Assembly (NCBI RefSeq): GCF_003054705.1
Contig: NZ_QAYX01000025.1
Span: 744,001-808,000 of the forward strand
DNA length: 64,000 nt
Reading direction: 5' to 3'
Origin: Opitutus sp. ER46
GTDB lineage: Bacteria > Verrucomicrobiota > Verrucomicrobiia > Opitutales > Opitutaceae
Below the pieces are notes generated by a model. The model did not search any database. It was not told the origin of the DNA and saw nothing but the letters and a program-made list of their open reading frames with translations. The number at the start of each line of letters is the position of its first letter. Positions within the stretch are counted from its first letter, which is position 1. This document shows positions 44,544-57,025 of this stretch, one piece after another. The position numbers and the translations under genes are program-made.

Positions 44544-45512
44544 TCAGTGTTTCAGCCGCGAAATGATCTGCGGCACCGCTTCGTAGACGTCGGCGACGAG
44601 ACCGTAGTCGGCGACGGCGAAGATCGGCGCATCGGGGTCCTTGTTGATGGCGGCGATGACCTTGGCGTCCTTCATCCCGGCGACGTGCTGGATGGCGCCG
44701 GAGATGCCGACGGCGAGATAGAGCTCGGGCGCGACCACCTTGCCGGTCTGGCCGATCTGGAGCGCGTTGGAGGTGATGCCGGCGTCGACGAGCGCGCGGG
44801 AGGAGCCGACGGCGGCGCCGAGCGTGTCGGCGAGCCCGCCAACCAGGCGCTCGAAGTCCTCGGCGTTCTTCAGGGCCCGGCCGCCGGAGACGACAATGCG
44901 CGCCTCGGTGGGATCGGGCCGTCCGGCGCCCTTTTCCTCGCGGCTGATGAACTCGATGCCAGAGGGAAGTGCCGCGACGTCGATGGTCACGGGGACGGCT
45001 GGCGACGTGGCGGATGACTTTTCCGGGGTTGGGAACGCGGAGGAGCGGACGGTGAGGACCTTGACGGCGCCGGCGAGGCGCACGGTCGCGACGACGTTGC
45101 CGGCGTGCATGACCCGCCGGAAGACGGGTTCCTCGGCGGAGGCGTCAACGCCGATGACGTCGCTGAGCATCCCAGCGTCGAGCAGCGCCGCGGCGCGGGG
45201 CAGGACGTCCTTGCTGAACGTGGACGCGGCCGCCACGACGACGCTCGTGTTCCGTTCGCGGGCGACCTGGGCGATCACGTCGGCGTAGCGGTCTGCCAGC
45301 GGTTCGGCGAGGGCGGGGGCAGCAGCGATGAGCACCGCACTGGCGCCGTATGAGGCGACGCTGGGAACGAGTCCACCGACGTCTGAGCCGAGCAGGAGAA
45401 CGTCGAAGGTATGGGCGCCCGCGGCGCAGACCTGCCGGGCAAACCCGATCGCGGCGCCGGTGGCGAGCTTGAGCTGTCCGCGCGAGATCTCGGCAACGAT
45501 GAGGAGATTCAT
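44544..45512 (-). CDS. etfA: Electron transfer flavoprotein, alpha subunit
   Basis: 322 residues; the C-terminal FAD domain is clear ([77 protein letters not shown]). It accepts electrons from acyl-CoA dehydrogenase and delivers them to the membrane oxidoreductase encoded downstream. ATG 45512 ([15 protein letters not shown]). The 182-bp gap to etfB and the 179-bp gap to the next gene are filled with short tandem repeats, so cotranscription is likely but not as tight as elsewhere. Confidence 0.95.
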   Translation of the reverse strand: MNLLIVAEISRGQLKLATGAAIGFARQVCAAGAHTFDVLLLGSDVGGLVPSVASYGASAVLIAAAPALAEPLADRYADVIAQVARERNTSVVVAAASTFSKDVLPRAAALLDAGMLSDVIGVDASAEEPVFRRVMHAGNVVATVRLAGAVKVLTVRSSAFPTPEKSSATSPAVPVTIDVAALPSGIEFISREEKGAGRPDPTEARIVVSGGRALKNAEDFERLVGGLADTLGAAVGSSRALVDAGITSNALQIGQTGKVVAPELYLAVGISGAIQHVAGMKDAKVIAAINKDPDAPIFAVADYGLVADVYEAVPQIISRLKH

Positions 45513-45514
45513 AA

Positions 45515-45542
45515 GTGAGAGTGAGAGTGAAAGTGAGAGTGG
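45515..45542. repeat. 6-bp GTGAGA/GTGAAA tandem repeat, left arm of inverted pair
   Basis: Units GTGAGA, GTGAGA, GTGAAA, GTGAGA immediately upstream of etfA (its start codon lies 3 bp away). The complement of this unit recurs at 45648-45682, giving a long purine/pyrimidine inverted pair with a 105-bp spacer. Confidence 0.7.
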
Positions 45543-45647
45543 GCGGACGGCGGGGCGGGGTGGTAGTCGGCCGTCTGAGTCAAAGCAGGGTGAGGGCGGG
45601 GCCGGTGCGCGGGTGTCGATGTGCGGTTGGAGGCTTCGGGGGCGGGC

Positions 45648-45682
45648 CACTTTCACCCTCACTTTCACTTTCACTTTCACTT
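45648..45682. repeat. 6-bp TTTCAC tandem repeat, right arm of inverted pair
   Basis: Units TTTCAC, CCTCAC, TTTCAC, TTTCAC, TTTCAC just after the etfB stop; complementary to the block at 45515. The same GTGAAA unit occurs at 61326-61374. Confidence 0.7.
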
Positions 45683-45694
45683 CGCCCGCGGCGG

Positions 45695-46444
45695 TCAGCC
45701 GCGGGCGGCGAGGAGGTGGGTGACGAGGTCTTCGACGGTTTTGACGCGAATGCCAGCGGCGCGCTTGGGCGGGAGCTCGAGCTTCTGAATGGTGGTGCGG
45801 GGCGTGGGGTCGACGCCGAGGTCGGCGACGGCGAGTTCCTCGAGGGGCTTGCGTTTCGCCTTCATGATGCCCGGCAGGGAAACGTAGCGTGGCTCGTTGA
45901 GGCGCAGGTCGGCGGTGAGAACCGCGGGCAGCCTGACCGCGACCGTCTCGATCCCGGCGTCGGTTTCGCGGCGGCAGACGGCGCGCGGCTCGCCGGGTGT
46001 CCACTCCAGCCGAGAGATGAAAGTGGCCTGTGGGAGGCGCAGGAGGCCGGCGAGCATTTGTCCGGCCTGGTTGGAGTCATCGTCGATCGCCTGTTTGCCC
46101 ATGAGGACGACATCGGGCTTCTCGCGCTGAAAAAACGCGGCGAGCACCTTGGCGATGGCGAGGGAATCCGGCGGCGTGGCGACGCGGATGAGCACGGCGC
46201 GGTCGGCGCCCATGCCGAGGCCGGCGCGCAGCTGCTCGATGGCGTCGTCGCTGCCGATCGAGACAACCGCGACCTCGACGTTGGCGGAGCGTTCCTTGAC
46301 CCGCAGGGCCTCCTCGAGGGCGATCGCGTCGAATGGGTTGATCACGAACTTGGCGCCGTCGAGGTCGATGCCGGAGCGGTCGGCGCGAAGCCGCAGCGGG
46401 GTGTCGGGATCCGGCACGCGCTTGAGCGGGACGAGAATCTTCAT
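45695..46444 (-). CDS. etfB: Electron transfer flavoprotein, beta subunit
   Basis: 249 residues; MKILVPLKRVPDPDTPLRLR, NPFDAIALEEALRVKE and LMGKQAIDDDSNQAGQMLAGLL are standard EtfB sequences (AMP-binding subunit). ATG 46444 is chosen because EtfB proteins begin exactly MKILV. It sits 8 bp after the thiolase stop and upstream of etfA in the same operon. Confidence 0.95.
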   Translation of the reverse strand: MKILVPLKRVPDPDTPLRLRADRSGIDLDGAKFVINPFDAIALEEALRVKERSANVEVAVVSIGSDDAIEQLRAGLGMGADRAVLIRVATPPDSLAIAKVLAAFFQREKPDVVLMGKQAIDDDSNQAGQMLAGLLRLPQATFISRLEWTPGEPRAVCRRETDAGIETVAVRLPAVLTADLRLNEPRYVSLPGIMKAKRKPLEELAVADLGVDPTPRTTIQKLELPPKRAAGIRVKTVEDLVTHLLAARG

Positions 46445-46452
46445 GGGGCGCC

Positions 46453-47634
46453 TCAGTTGAGGAACTCGATGACGCCGGCGCCGCCCATGCCGCCGCCGAC
46501 GCACATGGTGACGAGTCCGTAGCGGCCCTGGCGGCGGCGGAGCTCGTGGAGCACCTGGACGGTGAGCTTGGCTCCAGTGGCGCCGAGCGGATGACCGAGC
46601 GCGATGGCGCCGCCGTTGACGTTGACGCGATCGGACGGGAGTTCACAGCGCCGCATGACGGCGAGGCTCTGGGCGGCGAAGGCCTCGTTGAGTTCGATGA
46701 GGTCAATCTGGTCAAGGGTGAGCCCGGCGCGCTGGAGGGCCTTCGGGATGGCGACGATCGGGCCGATGCCCATGACGCCGGGGGCAACGCCGCCGACGGC
46801 GTAGGAGACGAAGCGGCCGATGGGCTTGAGGCCAAGTTCGCGCACGCGATCGCCGGACATCAGCACGACGGCGGCTGCGCCGTCACTGCGCTGGGAGGAG
46901 TTGCCAGCGGTGACAGTGCCCTTCGGGTGGAAGGAAGGCTTCAAGGCGCCAAGTCGCTCGAGCGACGTGTCGGCGCGCGGACCCTCGTCAGTGTCGAAGG
47001 CGAAACGGTTCTCGCGCCGCCGCTGGTCGGGCCCGAGGTTGACCTCGGTGACGGGGACCGTGAGGCACTCCTCCTTGAACCGGCCGCCCTCGATCGCCGC
47101 GAGGGCCTTCTGGTGGCTCTGGTAGGAAAACGCGTCCTGGTCCTCGCGGGAGATGCCGTAGTCGCGGGCGACGTTCTCGGCGGTGAGGCCCATGGACAGG
47201 TAGGCGTCGGGCATCGTGTCGACGAGCGTCGGGTTGAGCGTGGTGCGGTAGCCGAACATCGGCACGAGGCTCATGCTCTCGGCGCCGCCGGCGACCACGA
47301 CGTCGCCCATGCCGGACATGATCCGCTGGGCGCCGATCGCGATGGCCTCGAGCCCGGAGTTGCAAAACCGGTTGACGGTGACGCCTGGGACCGACTCCGG
47401 CAGGCCGGCGAGTTGGACGACGACGCGGGCGAGGTTGAACCCCTGGGAGCCCTCGGGCATGGCGCAGCCCATGATGACGTCGTCGATCATGGCGGGCTCG
47501 AGGCCAGGGGCGCGGGCGAGGGCCTCGCGGACGCAGAGGGCGCCGAGGTCGTCGGCGCGGACGGTGCAGAGCTTGCCCTGAGGGGCTTTGCCGACGGGGG
47601 TGCGGACGGCGGAGACGATGAAAGCTTCTTTCAT
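46453..47634 (-). CDS. fadA: Acetyl-CoA acyltransferase (3-ketoacyl-CoA thiolase)
   Basis: 393 residues; nucleophile Cys91 in [23 protein letters not shown], His in [14 protein letters not shown] and the second Cys in [12 protein letters not shown]. It cleaves 3-ketoacyl-CoA with CoA to acetyl-CoA and a shortened acyl-CoA. ATG 47634; 4 bp after the upstream HAD/ECH gene, so tightly coupled. A second, 430-residue thiolase is encoded at 61632. The two probably differ in chain length or form complexes with different multifunctional partners. Confidence 0.94.
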   Translation of the reverse strand: MKEAFIVSAVRTPVGKAPQGKLCTVRADDLGALCVREALARAPGLEPAMIDDVIMGCAMPEGSQGFNLARVVVQLAGLPESVPGVTVNRFCNSGLEAIAIGAQRIMSGMGDVVVAGGAESMSLVPMFGYRTTLNPTLVDTMPDAYLSMGLTAENVARDYGISREDQDAFSYQSHQKALAAIEGGRFKEECLTVPVTEVNLGPDQRRRENRFAFDTDEGPRADTSLERLGALKPSFHPKGTVTAGNSSQRSDGAAAVVLMSGDRVRELGLKPIGRFVSYAVGGVAPGVMGIGPIVAIPKALQRAGLTLDQIDLIELNEAFAAQSLAVMRRCELPSDRVNVNGGAIALGHPLGATGAKLTVQVLHELRRRQGRYGLVTMCVGGGMGGAGVIEFLN

Positions 47635-47638
47635 GGGA

Positions 47639-50151
<2,513 letters not shown>

Positions 50152-50155
<4 letters not shown>

Positions 50156-51906
50156 GACGTGGGAGTGGAGGAGGGGGAGGAAGGACGGAGGGCGCGGCGG
50201 AGGACCTTGCCGACCGCGCTCTTGGGGAGAGAGGGAACGAACTCGACCTGGCGCGGGCACTTGTAGGCCGTAAGCTTGCGCCGGCAGAGCTGCGTGAGCT
50301 CCTCGGCGGTGAGGTCCTGGTCCCGTTTCACGACGAAGAGCTTCACGATCTCGCCGCAGTGTTCGTCCGGGATGCCGACCGCGGCGCAGTCGAGGACGCC
50401 TGGGTGGGAGGTGACGACGTCCTCGATCTCGTTGGGGTAAACGTTGAAGCCCGAAACGAGGATCATGTCCTTCTTCCGATCGACGATCCGGAAGTAGCCG
50501 TTGGGCTCCATCACGCCGATATCGCCGGTGTGGAAGAAGCCGTCAGGCGAGGTGACGTGCGCCGTCTCGTCGGGCCGCTGCCAGTAACCGACCATGACCT
50601 GGGGACCGCGGACGCAGAGTTCACCCGCCTGTCCGGCAGGAAGGTCCTGCCCCTGCTCGTCGCGGATCACGAATTCCATTGAAGGAAACGGGATGCCGAT
50701 GGTGCCGGTGTAATTGCCGTCGCCGAGCAGGTTGCAGCTCACGGCGGAGACCGTCTCGGTAAGGCCGTAGCCCTCGGTCAACGCATGGCCGGTGACCGCC
50801 TGCCAGCGTTCGGCGGTCACCCGGTGCGTCGCCATGCCGCCGGCGATCGCGGCGCGGCAAGCGGAGAAGTCGACCTGGTCGAAACCCGGATGGCGGACCA
50901 GCGCGCTGAACAGCGTGTTGACGCCGATCATCAGCTGGAACCGGTGGCGGCGCATCGTCCGGATCAGGCCGCGAATGTCGCGCGGGTTGGGGACCAGGAT
51001 GGCGCAGGCGCCGAGGTGGACCCAGGTGAGTCCGATCAGCAGGGCGAAGATGTGGTAGAGCGGCAGGGGGATGAGAACGGTGAGCCGTTCACCGGCGGGC
51101 AGACCGCTGAGGACCGGCGTGGTCCAGGCGGCGGTGTTGAGCACGCCGGCAAGGAGGTTGCGGTGGGAGAGCATCGCGCCCTTCGCGGCACCGGTGGTGC
51201 CGCCGGTGTACTGGAGGAAGGCAATGTCGTCTTGCGTGGCGGTGTACGGCTGCAGCGGACGGTTGGCCCCGTGGCGGACGACGTCGCTGAACCAGTGGTG
51301 GCCCGGGAGACTCCAGGCCGGGACGCCGTGCTTGAGGTGGCGGGTGACGAACGTTGCCGCCGGTCCCCGCACGGGCCCGAGCAGATCACCCACGCAAGAC
51401 ACGATGACGTGCTTCACGGCGGTGTGCTCGACGGCGCGGCAGAGCGTGTGAGCGAAGTTCTCGAGCAGGACGATCACCTCGGCCCCGCTGTCGGCGAGCT
51501 GGTGCTCGAGTTCCCGTGCGGTGTAGAGCGGGTTGACGTTCACGACGACGGCGCCGATGCGCAACGCCCCGAGGACGGCGACGTAGTACTGCGGCAGGTT
51601 GGGCAGCATGACGGCGACGCGGGCGCCGGGCTGGACCCGATGAGCCTGAAGCCAGCTCCCGAACGCGCGGGACTGGCGCTCCAGCTCCCCGTAGGTGGTG
51701 TCGTGGCCGAGACACTGCAGGGCGATGCGGCTGGCGTTTCGTTCGAGCGAGGCGCCGAGCATGTCCCAGAGCGAGCGGTGGCGGTCGAGCTCGTGGGTGG
51801 TCGGCGGGATCTCGGGCGGGTAGTGGGCAAGCCACGGGCGGGACGGGTTGCCGGGCGCAGACTCGGTGGCCGTCGGGGACGCGGTCGCAGCAGTGGGAAC
51901 GAACAT
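50152..51906 (-). CDS. fadD: Long-chain acyl-CoA synthetase
   Basis: 584 residues, AMP-forming ligase: YTGGTTGAAKGAMLSHRNL (P-loop, about 232-250), GYGLTETVSAV, VRGPQVMVGYWQRPDET and GDIGVMEPNGYFRIVDRKKDMI (adenylate-forming signature). It converts free fatty acid, CoA and ATP to acyl-CoA. ATG 51906. It lies 36 bp after the MMPL transporter gene and overlaps the HAD/ECH gene, linking uptake and oxidation. Confidence 0.93.
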
Positions 51907-51942
51907 GGTGGGTGGGAACGAGGGTGGGGAGCAGCCGCGGGC

Positions 51943-54330
51943 TCAGGGCGGTGAGACCGGCTTGGCGTCGACGGGGGAGCCGGCGCGCGCGGCAAAAAGC
52001 GCGGCCCGCTTGGCGAGGTGGGCGGCGGGCCAGAGCCAGCGCGCCATGGCCGGCAGCAGCCAGAGCGCGCCGACCATGTTGCAGAAGAACATGAACGCCA
52101 GGAGCAGGCCCATGTCGGCTTGGAACTTCAGGGTGGAGAACGCCCACGTGCCGACGCCGATGGCGAGGGCGCAGCCGGTGAACATCACCGACACGCCCAT
52201 CGTGCTCAGCGCGTGATGGAGCGCGTCTTCAAACGTGTGCCCGCGGTGGAGGCGCACGAGGAGCGCCGAAAAGAGATAGATGCCGTAGTCGACGCCGATG
52301 CCGACGCCGAGCGCGATGACCGGGAGCGTCGTGGTCTTCAGCCCGATGTCCAGGTGCACCATCAGCGCGAAAGCCAGGTCGGAGACTAGGACGAGCGGCA
52401 GGACCACGCACAGCGTGGCGCGCCAGGAGGCGAAGGTCAGGAGACAGAGCACGACGACCACGCCGTAAACCCACATGACCATCGGAAACTGGGCGGCGGA
52501 GACGACCTCGTTGGTGGCGGCCATGACGCCCACGTTGCCGCCGGCGAGACGGAACCGCGCCTTGGCGGTGCCGTGGCTGCGGTCAAATTCCTTCACGGCG
52601 TCGGTCACGGCCTGGATGGTCTCCGCCTTGTGATCCTTCAGAAAGAGCATCACCGGCATGACGGAGCCGTCCTGGTTGAGCAGGCCAGTGGAGGTCTCGA
52701 TCGGGCTCACATTCTGGACCAGCACGCGCGGGTCGCGCGGGAGAATGCGCCACTTGAGCGAGCCCTCGTTGTAGCCCGCGTTGATGACCTTGGCGACGGA
52801 CGCGAGGCTGACAACGGACTGGATGCCCGGGAGGGAGCGCATCCGGCCGCCAAACTGGTCCATGAGGTTGACCACCTCGTGGTCGATGCAGCCGTTGGGG
52901 ACGGACTCGACGTAGACGGTGAGCAAGTCGACCCCGATGGAGAACTCGCGCGTGATGAGCGCGCTGTCCTGATTGTAGCGAGAATCGGGGCGAAGTTCGG
53001 GCACGCCGGCGTGCAGGTCGCCGATGCGGACCTGGTGGGACTTGTAGTTGCCGTAGGCGAAGACCGCGGCGCCGACCAGGAGCACGGCGATGGCGTGGCC
53101 CGGCGTGATGGTCGCGGCGAGCTTGCGCCAGACGGGCTGCAGCGTGTCGTGCCGGTGTTTCACGCGTTGGCGGAAACCGCGCGGCATGCGGGCATAGGAA
53201 AGCAGGATCGGCAGCAGGAGCCGGTCGGTGAAGACGATGAGGACCACGCCGATGCTGGCGGTGAGGGCGAGCTCCTGGATGATTGGCACCTTGACGAGGT
53301 AGATCGTGAGGAAGCCGACGGTGTCGGTCAGGATGGCAACCACGCCCGGGACGATGAGCTGGCGGAAGGAAGTGCGGGCGGACTCGAGTTCATTGCGCCC
53401 GGCGCAGAACTCGGCGTTGAACGACCGCAGAAGCTGCGTGGCATGGCTCATCGCGATCGCGAACACCAGGAACGGCACGAGGATCGAAAGCGGGTCGATG
53501 CCGAAGCCGAGGAGGCGCAGCACGCCGAGCTGCCAGATGACGGCGCAGATCGAGGTGACGAGCGGCAGGAGCGTCAGGACCAGCGACTGCGAGAAGAAGT
53601 AGAAGAGGATCGCCGTGATCACGAGCGACACGCCGAAGAACATGAGCACGCCTTTGGCGCCGTCGGTCACGTCGCCGATGACCTTGGCGAAGCCGATGAT
53701 GTGGACGCTGACGTCGGCCGACTGAAACTTGTCGCGGATCGAACGCTCGAGTTGCTCGGAGAACTTGGCGTAGTTGAGCGGCTTGCCGGTCGACGGATCG
53801 AGGTCGACGATGCGGGCGCTGATGATCGCGCCGGTGAAGTCGTTGGCGACGAGCTGACCGAGCTTGCCGGACTTGACGATGTTTTCCTTCACGCGGGCGA
53901 ACCCCTCCGGCGTGGGCGTGAAGTCGGCGGGGATGACGTTGCCGCCGGTGAAGCCGTCCTCGATCACCTCGATGTAGCGGACATTGGGCGTGAACAGCGA
54001 CTGCACCTGGGCGCGGTCGACGCCGGGCAGGAAGAAGACCTCGTCGGTCGCGGCCTTGAGGGTCTGGAAAAACTCAGGGGTGAAGATGTCGCCCCGGCGA
54101 GCCATGAGGGCGATGACGACGCGGTTCGCGCCGCCGAACTGGCCTTCGTACTTGTTGAACGTGCGGATGTACTCGTGGTCCGTGGGGAGTTGCTTCTCGA
54201 AGCTGGCGTCGATGCGCGTCCGGACCGCGAACACGCCGAGCACGACGGTGCAGGCGGCGAACGCGGCGAGGATGAGGGGACGGTGCCGAAAGAGGGTGGC
54301 GGTGAGCCGATCGAGCAGGCGGGAAATCAT
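51943..54330 (-). CDS. RND/MMPL-family membrane transporter
   Basis: 795 residues. A transmembrane helix near residue 20 is followed by a large extracytoplasmic domain, a cluster of five helices (about 215-385; GVLMFFGVSLVITAILFYFF, GVLRLLGFGIDPLSILVPF, AILTDTVGFLTIYLV), a second extracytoplasmic domain and a second helix cluster (about 610-770; LPVIALGVGIGVDYGIYLFSAL, MFFCNMVGALWLLPAMARWL). MMPL/HpnN-type proteins move lipids or hydrophobic molecules across the envelope using the proton gradient. ATG 54330 overlaps the YCF48-like gene (ATGA). With DUF1302, DUF1329 and YCF48 genes this forms a set known from many Proteobacteria. Confidence 0.9.
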   Translation of the reverse strand: MISRLLDRLTATLFRHRPLILAAFAACTVVLGVFAVRTRIDASFEKQLPTDHEYIRTFNKYEGQFGGANRVVIALMARRGDIFTPEFFQTLKAATDEVFFLPGVDRAQVQSLFTPNVRYIEVIEDGFTGGNVIPADFTPTPEGFARVKENIVKSGKLGQLVANDFTGAIISARIVDLDPSTGKPLNYAKFSEQLERSIRDKFQSADVSVHIIGFAKVIGDVTDGAKGVLMFFGVSLVITAILFYFFSQSLVLTLLPLVTSICAVIWQLGVLRLLGFGIDPLSILVPFLVFAIAMSHATQLLRSFNAEFCAGRNELESARTSFRQLIVPGVVAILTDTVGFLTIYLVKVPIIQELALTASIGVVLIVFTDRLLLPILLSYARMPRGFRQRVKHRHDTLQPVWRKLAATITPGHAIAVLLVGAAVFAYGNYKSHQVRIGDLHAGVPELRPDSRYNQDSALITREFSIGVDLLTVYVESVPNGCIDHEVVNLMDQFGGRMRSLPGIQSVVSLASVAKVINAGYNEGSLKWRILPRDPRVLVQNVSPIETSTGLLNQDGSVMPVMLFLKDHKAETIQAVTDAVKEFDRSHGTAKARFRLAGGNVGVMAATNEVVSAAQFPMVMWVYGVVVVLCLLTFASWRATLCVVLPLVLVSDLAFALMVHLDIGLKTTTLPVIALGVGIGVDYGIYLFSALLVRLHRGHTFEDALHHALSTMGVSVMFTGCALAIGVGTWAFSTLKFQADMGLLLAFMFFCNMVGALWLLPAMARWLWPAAHLAKRAALFAARAGSPVDAKPVSPP

Positions 54331-55244
54331 GGGGAGGGCGGCAAGCGGAGGGTGGTGGCTCCGGCCTCGCCGAGGACGAGGAGCGAGCGGTCGGGCAACT
54401 CGAGGACCGCGGCGACGGCGCCGGGCAGCGAGACTTCGATGGGCTGGAAGGAGCGGGCGCCGTCGCGGCTGAGCGCGACCGTGCGGCTGGAGCCGGCGAG
54501 GACGATCGCGCCGTCGCGCAGCGAAATCCCCGCGGCGAGCAGTGCCGTGGAGCCGGTGGTCAGCTCGTGCCATGTGATGCCGGCGTCTTCGGAACGGAAG
54601 GCGCGGCCGCGGAGGCCGTGGGCGACGAGCGTGTGCTCGTCGAGGGCGAGCACCCCGTAGAGCGAGCCGGCGGACGGCGCGGTGAGTGGCTGCCACGTGG
54701 CGCCGCGGTCCGTGGAGCGCAGGAGCGTGCCGCTCTCGCCTGCGAGCAGCAGGCTTCCGCCGGGGCCGGCGACCAGCCGGTTGAAGTGCGTGTCGGACTC
54801 GGAGACGCGGCGGTGCTCCCAAGTGGCGCCGCCATCCCTGGTCTCGGCGAACAGTCCATAGGCGCCGACGGCGATGACGTGCGTCGCGTCCAGCGCGAGG
54901 ACGTCGAGGAAGGAGTCTTCGGCTGGGTTGTCAGCGGCGAGCCGCTTCCAGGTGGATCCGCCGTCGGTGGTGCCGAGGATGACGCCCTCGTGGCCGACGG
55001 CCCAGCCGTGCTGGTGGTCGGGCGCGAAGGTGACGGCGGTGAGCGTGGCGGAGACGTTGGTGGAGATGGGCTGCCACTCGCGACCCTCGCTGGTGGAGCG
55101 CAGGAGGGTGCCACGTTCGCCGACAGCGACGATGGCGTTGCCGGCGAACGCGCCGGCGAGCAAGAGCGTCTGCGGCGCCGCGGCGAAGGTGCGGGTGGCG
55201 GAGAACGCGCATAGCGCCAGGAAAAGCCGATGAACAAGACGCAT
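54327..55244 (-). CDS. YCF48-type BNR-repeat exported protein
   Basis: 305 residues; signal peptide about 1-22, then repeated BNR/Asp-box blades (RGTLLRSTSEGREWQPIS, EGVILGTTDGGSTWKRL, YGLFAETRDGGATWEH, SGTLLRSTDRGATWQPL, RGRAFRSEDAGITWHEL). It has the Asp-box spacing of the photosystem-II-assembly-like YCF48 family and is probably a periplasmic propeller that scaffolds the transporter; its function in non-phototrophs is unknown. ATG 55244; its stop overlaps the MMPL gene. Confidence 0.88.
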   Translation of the reverse strand: MRLVHRLFLALCAFSATRTFAAAPQTLLLAGAFAGNAIVAVGERGTLLRSTSEGREWQPISTNVSATLTAVTFAPDHQHGWAVGHEGVILGTTDGGSTWKRLAADNPAEDSFLDVLALDATHVIAVGAYGLFAETRDGGATWEHRRVSESDTHFNRLVAGPGGSLLLAGESGTLLRSTDRGATWQPLTAPSAGSLYGVLALDEHTLVAHGLRGRAFRSEDAGITWHELTTGSTALLAAGISLRDGAIVLAGSSRTVALSRDGARSFQPIEVSLPGAVAAVLELPDRSLLVLGEAGATTLRLPPSP

Positions 55245-55301
55245 GAGAATCAGAGCGGTGGGGAGCCGCGGCGAAGAGAACTCACCCGCGGCGTGGCGGA
55301 T

Positions 55302-55481
55302 TCAGGAAGGCAGGGCCGGCGGAACGGTCGGGGATGCAGCGGCGGGCGGCAGGGCGGACCCGCGGCCGGCGAGCGCGTCGCGGGAGCGCGGACCGGGTTG
55401 CAGGGCGCGGCCGCAGACGAGAAGGAGGAACAGAACCAGGACGAGCACGCGGGCGGCGTCCGATACGCGGGAAACAGTCAC
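55302..55481 (-). CDS. Possible small membrane protein (59 aa)
   Basis: A short open frame starting with GTG at 55481 encodes 59 residues: MTVSRVSDAARVLVLVLFLL, then LVCGRALQPG and a Pro/Ala-rich tail. One hydrophobic helix (about 11-24) follows a short polar N terminus; the Cys after LLLV is not a canonical lipobox. It lies between the DUF1329 and YCF48 genes in the same direction, 57 bp before the latter, and fills most of an otherwise gene-free 408-bp gap. It could be a small accessory of the transporter or a chance frame in GC-rich DNA. No Shine-Dalgarno sequence is visible. Confidence 0.35.
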   Translation of the reverse strand: MTVSRVSDAARVLVLVLFLLLVCGRALQPGPRSRDALAGRGSALPPAAASPTVPPALPS

Positions 55482-55526
55482 GGCGAAACAGGCCAGGGAG
55501 GCCGGTTAACGGTGGGTATGAAAATG

Positions 55527-55583
55527 GTAGCGCCGGTCTCCAGTCGGAGATGGGGAGGTTGACCGGCCGAAGACCGGCACTAC
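55527..55583. repeat. 21-bp imperfect inverted repeat in DUF1329/YCF48 spacer
   Basis: The arms 55527-55547 (starting GTAGCGCCGGTCT) and 55563-55583 (ending AGACCGGCACTAC) pair at 17 of 21 positions around a 15-nt purine-rich loop. Each arm also contains a smaller internal CCGG palindrome. It looks like a REP-like intergenic element that could fold in the transcript. The remainder of the 55245-55652 gap holds only the possible small ORF. Confidence 0.6.
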
Positions 55584-55652
55584 GGGAACAGCAGGGCCGG
55601 GCGGCGATGCGACGGGACCGAACCCGCCACGGGCGCCGTCGGCGCGAACGAA

Positions 55653-56996
55653 CTAGCGGACGCCCTCGCGGCGCAAGGAGTCCGGGCTGTAATCCCGGGC
55701 CGTGCGCTTGATGCTGAAGTCGTACATCCGCCCCTCGTTATCGAGACCGATGGCGAGGTAGCGGCCGACCTGGAGATCCATGTGGACCTCGAGCGTGCTC
55801 CAGAACGCGGGCACTTCGTAATAATTGATGCAGTGGGCCTCGGACACGCGCCAGAGCTGGCCACGGGTGTCGTACTGATCCACGGCGAGCACCTGCCAGC
55901 TGTCCTCGTCGACGTAGAACGTGCGGCGGGCGTACTGGTGGGACTTGCCGGGCTTCAGCTTGGCGTCGACGACCCAGACGCGGTGCAACTCGTAGCGGGC
56001 GAGGTCCTGGTTGATGTGCAGCGGCTTCAGGATGTCGGCGTATTTCACGTCGCGGCTGTGCAACTTGTACGAGTTGTACGGCACGATCATCTCCTTCTTG
56101 CCGACGAGCTCCCAGTCGTAGCGGTCGGGTGCGCCATTGAACATGTCGAACTGGTCGGTGGTGCGCATGCCGTCGGAGGCGGTGCCGGGGGTGTCGTACG
56201 CGATGTTGGGCGCGCGGCGGACGCGGCGCTGGCCGGCGTTGTAGGTCCAGGCGCGACGCGGCTCCTTCACCTGATCGAGCGTCTCGTGGGCGAGGAGGAT
56301 CGAGCCGGCGAGGCGGGCGGGACCGGTGACGGTCTGCTTGAAGTAGATGATGACGTTGTCGAGCGTCTCGGGCGTGACGTCCGGGCGGTGGTAGTTGAAC
56401 CACGACTCGTCCTCGAACGTCACGAGCGAGAACCCGCCGTTGCGCTGCGGGGCGGCCTGGCTGATGTAGCGGGCCACGGCGTCACCGCGATAGCGCAGCA
56501 GGTGGTTCCAGATCACCTCGAGGCCGTTTTGCGGAATCGGGAAAGGCGTTCCGATGAGCGCGCCCTCGACGCCGGCGCCGTCGTGGACGAGGTGGGCGGT
56601 GGAGGCGATCTTGCGGGTGGCTTCCTCGATGCGCGCCGGGACGGACGCGCTGCGGTGGGTCGGGTAAACGACGAGCTTGTAGTCGGGGTAGGCCTTGAGC
56701 AGCGCGAGATGGCCGGCGGTGAGTTTGCCGGCGTAGTTGCCCTGATTTTCAGGCGTGACGGTGTAGAGCGGCTTGTCGTCGGCGAAGGGATCGGGGTGAT
56801 GATCACCCACCTTGTAGCCGGCGGGGGCTTTGACGCCGCCGGTCCATTCCGGGATGGAGCCATCAGCGTTGGCGGCGCGTTCGCCGCCGAGCGGGGTAAG
56901 TTCCTTGCCGAGTTTGGCAAGGGCGGCCTCGTCGAGCGCGGCCGTCGCCAGGGGGGCGACGGCGAGCAGGCAGGCGGCGGTGAGCAGGGTCTTCAT
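55653..56996 (-). CDS. DUF1329 periplasmic protein
   Basis: 447 residues: signal peptide (about 1-19), then a long beta-rich domain with the family motifs GGERAANADGSIPEWTGG and YAGKLTAGHLALLKAYPDYKLVV near the start and HCINYYEVPAFWSTLEVHMDLQ near the end. DUF1329 proteins have a LolA/LolB-like fold and accompany DUF1302 outer-membrane proteins. They probably carry a hydrophobic molecule through the periplasm. ATG 56996; 29 bp after the barrel gene. Confidence 0.9.
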   Translation of the reverse strand: MKTLLTAACLLAVAPLATAALDEAALAKLGKELTPLGGERAANADGSIPEWTGGVKAPAGYKVGDHHPDPFADDKPLYTVTPENQGNYAGKLTAGHLALLKAYPDYKLVVYPTHRSASVPARIEEATRKIASTAHLVHDGAGVEGALIGTPFPIPQNGLEVIWNHLLRYRGDAVARYISQAAPQRNGGFSLVTFEDESWFNYHRPDVTPETLDNVIIYFKQTVTGPARLAGSILLAHETLDQVKEPRRAWTYNAGQRRVRRAPNIAYDTPGTASDGMRTTDQFDMFNGAPDRYDWELVGKKEMIVPYNSYKLHSRDVKYADILKPLHINQDLARYELHRVWVVDAKLKPGKSHQYARRTFYVDEDSWQVLAVDQYDTRGQLWRVSEAHCINYYEVPAFWSTLEVHMDLQVGRYLAIGLDNEGRMYDFSIKRTARDYSPDSLRREGVR

Positions 56997-57025
56997 GGGT
57001 GTGGGGGAACCGAGGTGGGGAACGA

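Noticed and set aside
52573-54660. 695-codon Asp/Glu/Arg-rich + strand frame opposite the MMPL gene
   Set aside because: Composition is the reverse of membrane-helix codons; no motif.
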